Positions 1 to 11,239 of a stretch of 64,000 nt of DNA are shown one piece after another. Position 1 is the first letter of the stretch; each line of letters begins with the position of its first letter. Position numbers and translations under genes: made by a program. The notes under the pieces were generated by a model that saw nothing but the letters and a program-made list of their open reading frames with translations, made no database searches and was not told the origin of the DNA. Source of the DNA: Macrotis lagotis (lineage: Eukaryota; Chordata; Mammalia; Peramelemorphia; Peramelidae); contig NC_133661.1 of the NCBI RefSeq assembly GCF_037893015.1, forward strand, positions 190,305,147 through 190,369,146, given 5' to 3'.

Positions 1-149
1 GCTTCCCCAAAATTTATAGATTTTTTTTAAAAGTACTGTTTCAGGAAAGTCCTTTAAAGGTGAGAGGGAAAATGTAGTCCACAGCTATATTTGGGGAAAA
101 AAAATACTTGTATCATCTAGGGGAAAAAAAACAGAGACTTAACATCAAG

Positions 150-290
150 AAAACATGCACTCAAATCCCATTTCTAACATTTACTCACCCTATGACCATG
201 GACAGACCCTTTACTCTCATTTAGTTTCAGATTTTTCATAAAAAAAATGGGGATAATGAAACTTATGATACCTACAGAATACCTACAGGA
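150..290 (+). repeat. MIR-type ancient SINE remnant
   Basis: The layout is that of a sense MIR core: a stretch ending in CTCAAATCCC, then a 'tgaccatggacagaccctttact' type segment, then TTTCAGATTTTTCATAAAAAAAATGGGGATAATGA. This matches the familiar 'loser of tax... cttaacctctctgagcctcagtttcctcatctgtaaaatggggataat' arrangement by eye only. It is strongly diverged. Confidence 0.55.
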
Positions 291-779
291 CTCAGCACTT
301 CAAACTAGAAATCAATAGAATGCATCAGTGGTATAAATCATAGAGCTTGACATGAGCTTCAAAGGAAACTAAAAAAACCAAAATTCCCTTCAAACTTAAG
401 GATATCTGAATGTTATAATTACTGTTGTTCTCTCATTTTTTACATTTTATTTGAGAAATTCAAATAGAAACAGTATGATGACAGATTATTATTCTAATAT
501 TCATCTTTTCTGTGGTCTGAAGCCACCAAGAATCATTTAAAAATTGAACTCAGGGAGGTGAATCTTCCTGACTTCAGACCTGGCACTGTATCTACTGTAT
601 CTAGTTGCCCATATCCTTGATATACAAAAAGTCTTGAATCCGCAGTCCCTTTATCATATCAAGGATTACACACAATGAAGCCTCACTCAGCCTAGAATCA
701 CTCCCACCATTTGTCTCCTTAATGCCTACATAAATGCTGTTGAACAAAGGTGCAAAATATCATGTACTCATTCTGACTG

Positions 780-2215
780 GGTCTACTACAAATTTAAGTT
801 ACCTCAGCTAGGTCCTCCCTATTACTCACTCCTACTATTCCTTCCTAATCAACTCCCTGTCTCCACATCAACTCTTCCAAACCTTTTCATCCCTCCTCAA
901 ACCTTCCATGGAACCCTCAATCCAAGTCTTTCAATTGAAAACCCTGATTCCTTTATTTCAGAAAATATTTGAGAACATTCCCTATGAACTCTCTTTTCTC
1001 ACCTTTTGTTCATCTAGTTTCACTTAGATGCCCTGTTTCACATGAAGAAGGCTTATTCTTTATCATGGCTTACTCCTCTACCTATTCAAGTGATTCCATG
1101 TCATTTCATTTCCTACAACAAATTTATCCCCTCTGTCATAACCACTTTTTCCATTTATTTTCAATCTCTTCCTCTCCCTTTATTAGTTTCTTCCTTCTGC
1201 TATAAACATGCTCTAAACAACTCTCCATCCTTAATAACTATTGTCCTATATCTCTTCTGCCCTTTGTAGTTAAATTCCTCAAAAAGACTATCAATAATTG
1301 GTGCCTCCATTTTCTCTCATCTTTACTCTCCTCTTAACTGTTTACAATGTGGCTTCTAATCTTATCATGTCACTAAAACTAACTCCAAAGTAACTAACAA
1401 CCTCTTGTTTGACAAATTTAATGGTCTTTTCGATCAATAATCACCTTGACTTCTCTGCAGCTTTGTCCATCACTCTCTCTCCTCCCCTATGCTCTCTTCA
1501 CTTTAGGTTTTTAGGATACCATACTTTCCTGGTCTTCCTTCTGCTCATTTGACTGCTCCTATCTTCTTTTCTGGATCCTTCTCCATATTTACACCCCCTA
1601 ACTGTATGTGTCCCTCAGTTTTTGTCCTGGGTTATCTTCTCCCTCTCTACTCTTTAACTCAGTGATCTCATCAACTTCAATAGATTTGATGACCATCATT
1701 TTGCTGATAATTCCCAGATCAACTTTCCTGTCCCAATCTCACATCTTCAAATTGCCTTCATGAAATCTCAATCTAGATATCTAAATAGACATCTTAAACC
1801 CAATATATCCAAAATAGAGTTCATTATCTTTTGTGCTAAACCTTCCCTCCTATCTTCACTATTACTGTAGAGAACAACACCATCCTCCCACATCAAAGTT
1901 ATTTTCAAGGCCTATCAATTTTATCTTTGCAACACATCCCCAATATGTCCCCTTCTCATCTCATCACTGCCACTACTTTAGTGTGAACCCTTATCATTTC
2001 ACTTCATATCTGGATTATTGCAATAACATGCTGGTGGATCTACCTGCCTCAGGTCTCTCCCTATTCTGATTCATTCTCCACTCAGTTACTAAAGTGATTG
2101 TCCTAAAAAGAAAGTCCGAGTATGTCACCTCCCTACTCAGTAAACTGGAGTGATTTCCTGTAGCTTCCAGGAGCAAATACAAAATGCTCTATTTGGCATT
2201 TAGAATCCTTAATAA
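780..2215 (+). repeat. LINE-2 (L2) 3' part, long degraded copy
   Basis: About 1.4 kb reads, in order, like the 3' half of mammalian LINE-2: a segment on 'gatgaccatcattttgctgat' and cutting into 'agacatcttaaacccaatatat ccaaaat' type text, then 'ctggattattgcaataacatgctgg', then the 'gagcaaatacaaaatgctc' stretch. Frames are broken everywhere. The small frames at 969-1269 and 1833-2069 are chance windows inside it. Family assignment rests on recognition of the arrangement, not on an alignment. Confidence 0.65.
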
Positions 2216-2219
2216 CCTA

Positions 2220-2345
2220 GATTTTACAGAAGAGGAAAATGAGACAGAGATTAAGTCCTCTAGCAATAACCTCAGAAGAGAAGTGGATGGTTACCTATTC
2301 TTTTCAGACCCTGAGTTACAACCAAATCCAGGTTCAGTCATCAGT
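2220..2345 (-). repeat. MIR-type SINE, antisense
   Basis: An antisense MIR pattern is visible: TTTTACAGAAGAGGAAAATGAG, then GAGATTAAGTCCTCTAGC, then a 'cagaccctgagttacaaccaaatccaggttc' stretch. It overlaps the 5' part of a 140-codon open frame (2184-2606) for which I see no coding evidence. The rest of that frame, 2365-2606, I do not recognise. Confidence 0.5.
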
Positions 2346-3149
2346 CCATGCATTCTACCCTCAATGAGCTGTCAACCACCACTCTCCAATTTCTTGACCT
2401 TCACCAGACACATAGGAGAAGGAACATATCCAGGTTCACTCTTCAATATCTCTGGAGACACATCTATAATCCAATATCATACTGATGCCTTCACTCATTT
2501 CTATCCCTATCCTTGTGGCAATAATTCAACAACCATTTATGAGAAAACTATGACCATTCCTGTGACTCCCCAGAACAAGAACACCACCCTGGCTACCACT
2601 GCATAAATGTAGAATTTTTGTCATTTTCCCAGTCCTGGGCCACCATATAGACAGAAGGGGATCCTAAAAAATACTCATGTGGAGAAACCAGTCTAGAAAA
2701 CCTAAAGTATGCCAGTTGGGATAAATTCCCTCCCATTATGTTGATATTAGGAATGCATGCTCAAAAATATTTTACTAATGGGGTGAGCAGTCAAAAAAAG
2801 TTTGAACATCACTAGCATAAAACATGATCAACCCATAGCCTATAAAATAATGACTTTAAATATTTATGTGCATATATAGCATATATAACATATACATATA
2901 TATATATGTATGTATATATACAAAAAGGATGTAGATTCCCACAAGAAAACTCTCCTAAATTAACTAGTATCATGGGAATTTGTTTTGTTTCCTGAGACCA
3001 GTGACAGAAAAATAAAACAGAAGAGTATAAAAATTGAACAGATTATTTATTTGACCTCACACAGAATACATGAGGAAAAACTGATGGTATCCACAATGAA
3101 ACACTGTTTAATTATGAAATTTTAACCATTTATCATTGAGCTTATAAAA

Positions 3150-3355
3150 ATGCAACTTGAAAATGCACTTCCATTACAACAGCCATGCAAGATATGTAGT
3201 ACAAGTAATGTTATCCCTTTTTTTTAGATGAGCATAAAATGGCTCAATGTGACATGATCACAGTGCTAGCAAGAGTTGTAACTGGGACTCACATTCTGGT
3301 CTCCCAATCCTAAACTCAGAATTCTTTTCTTTAACCCATGCTACCTTTATAAGTA
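3150..3355 (-). repeat. MIR-type SINE, antisense
   Basis: Diverged antisense MIR: 'cattacaacagccatgcaagatatg' followed by TTTTTTTTAGATGAGCATAAAATGG and 'aactgggactcacattctggtctcc'. This is the usual order of allele-frequency-like text 'caacaaccctgtgaggta ... cagatgaggaaactgag ... ctgggattcaaactcagg'. Confidence 0.5.
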
Positions 3356-3699
3356 ACTGTAGAGCAAAAGTTCAGGAGTGAAGGCCACTTCAGAACTAAC
3401 TAGATGCAAGTATTCATTTTTTGGAGCCAATCCCCACGAAAAACCCAATGTGCAAATTTTCTCTACCAACACAGAACAATCATTGAACCACATCCTACTA
3501 GAAAACTGTCTTGGCAGTCAGGGGTTAAGTGACCTTTTTATTTAGTTAAGCATTTACTATAGTGGGACATTGCAGGCATTTAATAAATAATTGTTCTCTT
3601 TCTTCCTTGCTCAAATTAACATACTCATTATGGGACACTGGAGGTACTAAAAACCAAGGAATGGGATAAAAGAGAATAAATAGGTAGTGATGATCTATG

Positions 3700-3975
3700 A
3701 CAACATATTATATTATGCTATATTATATTTTAGTATAGTTTAGCATATGCTAATATTGTACAACATATATAATTACATTGCATATAATTATATAATATAA
3801 TTATATAATATATTTATATTATAAAAAATAACTGGTTTATAATTATATTACATATAATTTTATATCATAGTTTTAATTCTATTATATTAATATTATATAT
3901 ATGACATAATATGTGACATAATATATTATAACTAATGATGTATTATATAATCATATTAAAAGTAGATGATATTAT
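3700..3975. repeat. AT-rich, palindrome-rich low-complexity tract
   Basis: About 275 bp made almost wholly of A and T, built from overlapping TATAATTATATAATAT-like words and several inverted repeats. The flanks are the ordinary sequence at 3640-3690 and an antisense MIR from about 3990. No gene is visible. Confidence 0.8.
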
Positions 3976-3989
3976 ATTAATAGTTTTTA

Positions 3990-4215
3990 TTTGCTTCAAG
4001 ATTTACATCATTGGCCAGTGTTCCATATATATTTATCTCATTTGAGGTTCATTTATCTCACATAAGGTAGAAATTATTATTAGTCTCCACGTGACAGATA
4101 GAAAACTGAGGTTCTGGGAAGTTAAGCTACTTGTTCAGGATTATACAGGGAGTAATTACTATGGAAGGATCTGAGTTTTGTGACTTTAACTCTAACAAGT
4201 ATACATCAATGCCAG
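3990..4215 (-). repeat. MIR-type SINE, antisense
   Basis: Antisense MIR order: 'tctcatttgaggttcatttatctcac' , 'gacagatagaaaactgaggttctggg', 'aagttaagctacttgttcaggatta', 'tctgagttttgtgactttaactc'. Diverged, with no clear target-site duplication. Confidence 0.6.
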
Positions 4216-4605
4216 GGTTTGTTTTGTTGTATTTTATTTAATTTGTCTCCGCATCTCCAAGGCCCCATTATGATCTTCTCCCTATAGTGCTTAATAAAGG
4301 TTGTGTAATGAATGAAATTAATTGAAAACATATACAAGTTGGAAAGGTGAGAAAGATTGAGGGAAGTATACAAGGATAACTTAATAAATTTTTTAATTGA
4401 ATATTATGCAGGGAAATAGAGATGAAAAAACAAATAATATTGATTTCCATCACTTGAGACATTTATATCATAACTTATTGTCAAAATGCTGAGAACAGGG
4501 ATATAAGAACTTAACTGAGAAGGAAATAACATTACTTTGCTGAAGAAATGAACTCTTGAGTAATGTACTTTTGCTTAGATTCAACACATCAAGACACAGC
4601 GTATA

Positions 4606-4775
4606 GGGGGCAGCTAGGTGGCGGCTAGGTGGCACAGTGGATAGAGCACTGGCCCTTGGAGTCAGGAGTACCTGAGTTCAAATCCAGCCTCAGACACATA
4701 ATAATTACCTAGCTGTGTGGCTTTGGGCAAGCCACTTAACCCCACTGCCTTGCAAAAAAAAATAAATAAATAAAA
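4606..4775 (+). repeat. Marsupial tRNA-derived SINE
   Basis: Nearly full sense copy, from the GGGGGCAGCTAGGTGGC head through GAGTTCAAATCC and GGGCAAGCCACTTAACCCC to a CTTGCAAAAAAAAATAAATAAATAAA tail. The head contains a short internal repeat of GCTAGGTGGC. Flanking AGACACAGCGTATA (4592-4605) and the similar AGACAGTGTATA (4776-4787) look like an eroded target-site duplication. It lies just beyond the 3' end of OR-1. Confidence 0.9.
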
Positions 4776-4822
4776 AGACAGTGTATAAAAATGAATTAAT
4801 TTTTGATAGTTCAAAAATAATT

Positions 4823-4832
4823 TTTATTTATT
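4823..4832 (-). promoter_or_regulatory. Candidate poly(A) signals for OR-1
   Basis: Two overlapping TTTATT words on the plus strand read AATAAA on the minus strand, about 53-62 bp past the OR-1 stop codon. That position suits a short 3' UTR. AT-rich DNA gives such words by chance, so this is only a candidate. Confidence 0.35.
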
Positions 4833-4884
4833 TATGCATACTTAAAAAGACTATCAAAATCTGCAGTCTTTATCCACAAAGCAT

Positions 4885-5823
4885 TTAAGAGAATTTCCTG
4901 AACTTCAGGAGCCTGCTACACATTCTTTTAATTCCCATCTTCATCTCTTTGTTTCTGAATGTGTAGATGACTGGATTCAGAAAAGGAGTAATAACTGCAT
5001 CAAAGATGGCAAGGAATTTATCCAAATTTGATATGTGGAATGGCCATGTATAGAAAAAAATCAGTGGACCAAAGAACAGAACTACTACAGTTATATGAGC
5101 AGACAAAGTAGAGAAAGCTTTGAAAGAAACTCCTGCAGAATGTTTCTGTACGGTGACTAAGATGATGATATAAGAAATGATCAACACACAGAAGCAGGCC
5201 AGAGAGATGAACCCACTATTAGCAGTAACCATGAGTTGCAATCTATAAGTATCAGTACATGCCAGTTTGATGAACTGAGGTAGGTCACAAAAAAAACTAT
5301 CAAATACATTAGGACCGCAAAAGGGCAAGTCTATAACAAAAGCAAGTTGGACCCCTGAGTGAGTGACCCCAGTGATCCAGGCAAAAATCAGAAGTAAAAT
5401 ACACATTCTTGGATTCATAATGGTCAGGTAGTAGAGAGGCTTACATATGGCAATATATCTGTCAAAAGACATAGCTATAAGCAACACCATTTCAACACCA
5501 CCAAAAGCATGACTAAAGAAGATCTGAGCAAGACACCCACCAAAAGAGATGACTTTGTGCTTCCTGAAAAGATCACAAATCATTTTAGGGGCTGCAATGG
5601 AGCAAAATCCCAAGTCAATGAAAGACAGGTTGGCCAACAAAAAGTACATGGGAGAGTGTAAGTGTGGATCAAAGATCACAGTGAGCAAAATGAGCAAGTT
5701 TGCCAGAATACTAGCCATATAGACCACTGAGGAGAACAGAAAGAGAAGAAGTTGGATCTCCCATGAATCAAAGAGTCCAAGGAACACAAATTCAGCTACT
5801 ACTGAACGGTTCACTTCATCCAT
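4885..5823 (-). CDS. Intact olfactory receptor, class II, family 4 (OR4F/4K-like); 'OR-1'
   Basis: Odorant-binding G-protein-coupled receptor of the sensory-neuron membrane. From the ATG at 5823 it gives 312 residues, the usual OR length; two ATGs lie upstream in frame (5832 and 5949), but only this one aligns with the MDxxNxSVV start of family 4. Visible marks: N-glycosylation site NRS at residues 5-7; TM1 with LANLLIL (the common GN here is AN); [13 protein letters not shown] in TM2; the MAYDRY motif as [10 protein letters not shown] after TM3; CGPN and FFCDLP in the second extracellular loop; SY in TM5; KAFSTLSAH before TM6; [12 protein letters not shown] in TM7. No stop or frameshift. Single coding exon, as in all ORs. 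It is the least damaged of the three OR loci here and is about 60-70% similar by eye to OR-2. The odour ligand cannot be inferred. Confidence 0.95.
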   Translation of the reverse strand: MDEVNRSVVAEFVFLGLFDSWEIQLLLFLFSSVVYMASILANLLILLTVIFDPHLHSPMYFLLANLSFIDLGFCSIAAPKMICDLFRKHKVISFGGCLAQIFFSHAFGGVEMVLLIAMSFDRYIAICKPLYYLTIMNPRMCILLLIFAWITGVTHSGVQLAFVIDLPFCGPNVFDSFFCDLPQFIKLACTDTYRLQLMVTANSGFISLACFCVLIISYIIILVTVQKHSAGVSFKAFSTLSAHITVVVLFFGPLIFFYTWPFHISNLDKFLAIFDAVITPFLNPVIYTFRNKEMKMGIKRMCSRLLKFRKFS

Positions 5824-5856
5824 TGACTCCATTAACACAGCTGACAGTGACATTAC

Positions 5857-5858
5857 CT
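5857..5858 (-). promoter_or_regulatory. Probable 3' splice site (AG) upstream of OR-1 coding exon
   Basis: On the minus strand a pyrimidine-rich run, TTTTTACCTTCTTCATTCAG, ends in AG 33 bp before the chosen ATG. OR genes usually splice one or more non-coding 5' exons onto the coding exon, and OR-2 and OR-3 have a matching site at the same distance. The upstream exon and promoter were not found. Confidence 0.6.
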
Positions 5859-5869
5859 GAATGAAGAAG

Positions 5870-6200
5870 GTAAAAACAGAAAAATAATAATAGGCAACAT
5901 TTATATAGGTCTTTAAAGTTTGCAAAACACTTTTCTTATATTCTCTCATTTGATCCCCACAATAACCCTATGTGGAAAATGTTATTCACCTCATTTTGCA
6001 GGGCAGAGAGAGAGATTAGGTAAATTTTCCCAGGATCATATTGTTTAACAAATGGTCATGTATAGAAAAAGATCAGTGGATCAAAGAATAAAACCACCCC
6101 TATGATATGAGATGCAAGTAAGATCTGTTGTAGAATTTAAATTGAGTTCTTTTTGACTCCTAAATCTTCAATCTGTCCTAACCATTATACTCCTAGCTGC
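5870..6200 (-). repeat. MIR-type SINE, antisense, with an embedded OR fragment
   Basis: The left part has the antisense MIR order 'ctttaaagtttgcaaaacacttttc', 'catttgatccccacaataaccctatg', 'cacctcattttgcagggcagag'. The right part resumes with 'gactcctaaatcttcaatctgtcctaaccattatactcctagctgcctc'. Between them, at 6050-6112, sits a stretch of OR coding sequence that has no place in a MIR (listed separately). Confidence 0.6.
6050..6112 (-). pseudogene. 63-bp olfactory receptor fragment inside a MIR
   Basis: On the minus strand this stretch reads as the OR segment from the end of the KAFSTLSAH region through TM6 into the third extracellular loop: H-I-I-G-V-V-L-F-F-D-P-L-I-F-F-Y-T-stop-P-F. It aligns without gaps to OR-1 positions about 5038-5100 ([20 protein letters not shown]). 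The Trp codon is TGA here, so it is not functional. Both ends run into MIR sequence. Confidence 0.8.
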
Positions 6201-6516
6201 CTCGAAGTCTATGGAAACATTATTAATGTTATATATTAAGCAGTTTCTAAATTTTAGGTCAAATGTCATCTTAACATTTCATACAGTCAAGTAATATATT
6301 CACAAAACCTGTGATAGCATAATTCATTAAACCTATGGTAGTATAATTTCTAAGTATAAAATAAAGATGTTGTGATTAGTAAATACAATGGTACTTCACA
6401 CATTATCAAATGTGATTTCCTTCCAATTATTTACCCTATAAAATTATAAAGTAATTCTTATGTAGATGGGAGGAAAGGAACACATATTGTATGACACTAA
6501 TAAATTTGTCTTTTTT

Positions 6517-6694
6517 ATTTTGTTTTTTGGGGTTTTGGGGGGGTTTTGTTAGGTTTTTGAAAGGCAGATGGGGTTAAGTGGCTTGCCCAAGGCCACATAG
6601 CTAGGTAATTATTAAGTGTCTGAAACCATATTTGAACCCAGGTACTCCTGACTCCAAGACCGATGCTTTATCCACTGCACCACCTAGCCACCCC
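6517..6694 (-). repeat. Marsupial tRNA-derived SINE, antisense
   Basis: Antisense copy: T-rich and G-rich start, then GGGGTTAAGTGGCTTGCCC, 'aggtaattattaagtgtctga', TTTGAACCCAGGTACTCC and 'ccactgcaccacctagccacccc'. A 15-bp target-site duplication AAATTTGTCTTTTTT flanks it at 6502-6516 and 6695-6709. Confidence 0.9.
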
Positions 6695-6857
6695 AAATTT
6701 GTCTTTTTTTAAAGGGTCAATTCTTTTAAATTACTCCATTATATTGCAGTCAATGTCAGCCACAGGATTTGTCTTCTTGACACCAATTTCTGTCCACTAT
6801 CCACTACACCACAGACAGAAGTTTTATTAGTTCTTAATCTATTATCTAATATTCATA

Positions 6858-6858
6858 T

Positions 6859-6911
<53 letters not shown>
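6858..6911. repeat. (TA)n microsatellite
   Basis: About 54 bp of TA repeat, near perfect from 6869. It probably varies in length between individuals. Confidence 0.95.
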
Positions 6912-6913
<2 letters not shown>

Positions 6914-6949
6914 TGTGAAGAGACAATGTAAAGGGGAAAAAATAGTTGG

Positions 6950-7185
6950 GTAAATTTTTATTATGCTATAAGATCCTCAGGGCAAGGTCTGTGTCATTTG
7001 TCATGTTTGTGCTCCCATCATCTAATACAATGACTTGGACAAAAAATTACTTGAATTCAAATCCTAGTCCTGGTATAATTATCCATGTGATCTTGCAAGG
7101 ACTAATTTTCCTCATATGTAACATGAAGGGAGTTAGACTAGTTTATGTCTAAGATTCCTTCCAACTCAAAATCTAGTGTGACTTT
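6950..7185 (+). repeat. LINE-2 3' end scrap followed by MIR remnant
   Basis: The stretch 'gatcctcagggcaaggtctgtgtca' resembles the LINE-2 3' end. From about 7050, 'gaattcaaatcctagtcctgg ... ctcatatgtaacatgaagggagttagactag ... cttccaactc' has sense MIR order. Both are diverged. Confidence 0.45.
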
Positions 7186-7199
7186 TATAAGAAAATAAA

Positions 7200-10100
7200 T
7201 GCCTTCTTAACTTATTTAATTGATTTTTTGCTTCATTTCATAGAAAACCAGGTGAAAATCCTAGGAAATGTTATGAGGAATATCCATATATAGAAGTAGT
7301 TGGTAGAGATATTGCAATTACTCCAAATAAATATGTAACCCTTTTGTAATTATATTAACATGAAGCATACTTTTTAATATCATTATACCATATGCTTTGA
7401 GAAGATATTGGAACCCAAATGAGATGGTTAAGAGAATGATCGAGCTTTCTAAAATGAAGCAAAATGAATAGATAGATATTCTTCATGTTTTTTAAGAAGT
7501 AGTATTCACATAGGCACTGGTCATATGTTTCAGTAGCTTAACCCCAAACTTTGACCTTTAATTTGGGAAAGAAATTTGTCACTTTATCCTAAATTCATCT
7601 GGAATTCAAATAAGAAACTTCTGAGAAGAGAATATATCATTCTCCATTTCAACCCTTATCTTTTCCCATTTTTTTCCAATACATGTAAAATAATCACTGG
7701 GACGATTTCAAAGATCTTGATTCTAAATAAGCAAGAAGACTGCACAGAGACTGAGGACACTCAGAACTTTTGCTCCACTCAGCTATATGATCTCATGGAA
7801 TTAGAAGATCTAGGTAATCTCTTTTACTCATAACAATGTATAGGTTTAATTGTCTCAAAAGAAAAGACACAGGAATTTTAACAAATCATAATAAATGTAT
7901 TTTTTAGAGAGAGAAAACTAAAAATAGAGGAAATGGAACAACACCTCATTTCAAGGGACTTCACAGATTTACTATTTGCTATATCCATTATTTTTTTACC
8001 TAGATAAATGATAATGATAAAGAATGGCACACTTGCTTCTCCTCCAGGACTCAGTCTCCAGGCTATCATCTTCCATTTTTTCTTTATCTAAAGAAAATAA
8101 CCAGAATCCTGTAATATATTTATAACCAACATGATGCTGAATAAAAGAGAAAGTCCATATTTTGGAATCAGAATTATCATTCTAGAAAGACTCTCAAAAA
8201 ATCATCTGGTCCAGCCCTTGTCTTCTACTATAGCTAAACCATACAGAATTCATTACCTTTTGTCTTCCTAAAGCTACAAGAACTGACGATCCATTCCCTC
8301 ACTTGATACATAATACCTATGCTTGTTCACTCCAATAGACAAAAAAAATTCTTCCCTATGTTCAAAGTAATTCTCTTCTTCTTTAATTTAAGCCCATTTC
8401 CTATTATTTATTATTCTGTGATCATGAAGAACAAGTGACCAGCATTCCCTCTTTATAATTATCCATATACTTAAAGTCATAGATAAGCTATCACCCCATA
8501 ATCTTACTTTCTCAATATTCTACAATTCCATATCCTCCCAGGTCTCCCTCAGAGGATTTATTTTCCACTCTTTCATTTAAGTTTGTCTATCTACTTTTGA
8601 ACCCTCTCCATAGAAGAAAACAGAAGAAATTTTAGGAGGAGGGAATAACAAACAAGCAGGATGGCACTGGAACTAACATGTTAAATTTTATGTATGTGTT
8701 TTTTAAAAAGTTATACATAATAGCAATGCACACATTTATACATGATCTTTTTTTCTGTTCTTTGTATATGGAAATATCCATACTTATCCACATTTACCAC
8801 TCTAAATTGTGATGATATAAATTGCAAATAATATTGAAAAAAAGTCTGCAAAACATTCCAGAAAAAGCTTTTAATTCCTTTTTATAAATATATACCAATA
8901 TCATGACTTTTTGTTTGCATTGTCCTGTTATTGTTGTCATCTAAACTAAATTGTACACTTTCAGTCTGAGATACAAGAGTATTTTTATTTTAGAATTTTT
9001 CTCAAATAGATCTTTTCAATCCTATGTTGTTATTAGGTTTTTCTAAGTATATTAACACTTTGTCCTATTTTCTTTCACTTTAGGGAACAGATTAACTGTT
9101 TACATTACATTTTAAATAATTAGAGAAGTAAAGCATGCAAAAAATGTCTTCTCACTTTCTTGTTATAATAAGGAAATGATAAACTTAAAACTTAAAATGG
9201 ATTGAACATTGATACCCCCCAAAACACTGATATACCTTTCCCACTTCTTGCAAAAGAGGTGATAAACTAGTAAAGGAGAAATAAGGAATATATTTTCATA
9301 ATTGGCCAATGTATATGGATTCTTTTGGTTTTATTATACTTAATTGTTTTAAGAAAGGGTTTTTATTTAAAGGAAGAAATATAAAGGAGGATATAAAAAA
9401 GGCATCAAATAAAGGGAAGAAAGAAAGCCAACAAAGCATTTTAAAACTACAAAGATGACACCAGAAGGAAGTTCTAAAGGGATACATCCAACGATGGCAA
9501 TCTTGATTCTACCAGGTTAAATGTAATAATTTTTTAAACCATATGTAATTGAAAAATAAGTTTCATGCATTATTTTTGTAGTGAAATTGTTCATGTTTAT
9601 TGATGCTTATCAAATTCAAATAAAAAAAGAATTTTAATGCATCTTTGATATAAGCAGCAATAAATAACTTTAAGTAAATAACTAAATTCCTAAATTTCAC
9701 ATCCCACTCATGTTGACCTAATTCATACCATTAATTCCAGACTTTCTCCTTTATTGTGGTTCTGTGTCTTGGGTCCTTGGCCCTGGGTAAAAAGCAACAG
9801 ACATTTCACAGAATAATTGCCTTTCTCTACATTTTAAAATACATCATATTTATTCTTCTGTGGTATTCAGATTCTTCCCACCTATCATCTTTACCACATA
9901 AAAACCAACATTCCACTCATTTGTGCAAATTTTATTGCTATCACCATAATAGTCTCTGTCACTAAAATCAAAAGAAATTTATTCTTTCTGTGGTCATTTT
10001 ATGTACATCTTTCCAACCTACCTATAGGTTGCAATGGCATAATCAAGGAGTCCAACAATCTCCAAACACAGCACAGAAGACCATATAAAATACTCCCATA

Positions 10101-10620
10101 GGAGGAAAGCTGTTAATTACCACAATGGTAAGTGCAGACAGAGATGCCAAATCTGAGCTTCCATGACCAAGGGAATTCTTTCTTTGAATCATATGACTTT
10201 GACCAGAACAATCAAGGGAAGAAACAAGTAATGGATCACCTAAGGAAAAGAGGCTATGAGTGGAAGCTAGCTAAAGAAATAATATTATGTAATTTTGTAT
10301 GCCAATTTTTAAAATCCTTCCTGGTAACTGTGGCTGAAAAAGAATCCCTGAAGACTGTTATTTTTAAAAAGTCTACTTTCAACAGAGAATAATGAAAAAT
10401 TATCTTGATCATGTCCAGAAATTTTAATATGCTTTCCCCAAAGTTATAAATGAATAGATAGGAAAAGAAACAGCATAATTTGAAAAACAACCTACAATGT
10501 GAAGGATAAAACATGACTAAGGAATATTATTTGGGGAAAAATTCACACAACAACCAAGCAAAATTAAATAGCTAGTTGCCAAGCAATTTGTGGTTTCCTA
10601 GATTTGGAGTCAAGAAGCTA
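7200..10620. other. Mostly unrecognised AT-rich intergenic DNA
   Basis: No convincing gene. At 8195-8640, phrases such as 'catctggtccagcccttg' and 'ccttattatctgtgatcat' hint at a decayed L3/CR1 or other ancient repeat, but I cannot assign it. The remainder, including small frames at 7576-7833, 9296-9487 and 10132-10514, has no codon structure or similarity that I recognise. Confidence 0.5.
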
Positions 10621-10850
10621 ATGTATAATGGGTTTTTTCTCTTTAGTTCTGATTCTTCTTTCACAACATGATTCTCACAACTGTGGAAATATGTTAAGCA
10701 TGATTTTGTATGCATAACCTATAGCAAATTACTCACTGTCATGGGAAGTGAGAGAGGTAGAAAAATATGGAACTCAAAAACTTACAAAAATATGAATATT
10801 GAAAACTATCTTTGCAAATAATTGAATAAAATAACATTAAAAAGAAGAAT
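10621..10850 (+). repeat. L1 3'-end fragment
   Basis: A 5'-truncated LINE 3' UTR. It reads 'tttttctctttagttctgattcttctttcac', then 'gtggaaatatgttaagcatgattttgtatgcataac', and ends 'gaatattgaaaactatctttgcaaataattgaataaaata'. The same tail occurs at 36440-36755 and 59390-59720. Confidence 0.7.
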
Positions 10851-10859
10851 CCATGAGTA

Positions 10860-11055
10860 AAAATCCTACTTGTGACATTTACTGTTTTATAATCATGGGC
10901 TTTCAATTTCTCTGAGTCTCAATTTCTTCATCTAAAAAATGGGAAGAAGAAAAGTACCCATATTTATCTCAGCAGATTGTTGTGAGACAAATAAGATAAT
11001 GCATGCAAAATGATTTGCAAACTGTAAGGCATTATATAAATGGCAATTATTAATA
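10860..11055 (+). repeat. MIR-type SINE, sense
   Basis: Good sense MIR order: 'caatttctctgagtctcaatttcttcatctaaaaaatggg', 'gattgttgtgagacaaataagataatgcatg', 'aatgatttgcaaactgtaaggcattatataaatggcaattatta'. Confidence 0.75.
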
Positions 11056-11239
11056 GTGCTACTTTAGAGTTCATTTCCATTTATTTATTTATTTATTTTT
11101 AATTTCTGGAATAAAACAAGCATTTCCGTAACATAGTATAATAAAAAGATAATTGCATATAAAACTGCACATCTATTATGTACAATTTGATATTTCTTTT
11201 AAATGTATAATCAAGTTATCATGTAAATTTTGTTGAGAG

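Noticed and set aside
2184-2606. 140-codon open frame on the plus strand
   Set aside because: It starts in a LINE-2 end, crosses an antisense MIR, and has no domain, signal or codon pattern that I recognise.
4606-4775. tRNA gene, because the SINE has a B-box-like GTTCAAATCC
   Set aside because: No cloverleaf or intact A box is visible. The same sequence recurs many times with A-rich tails and target-site duplications, so it is a SINE.
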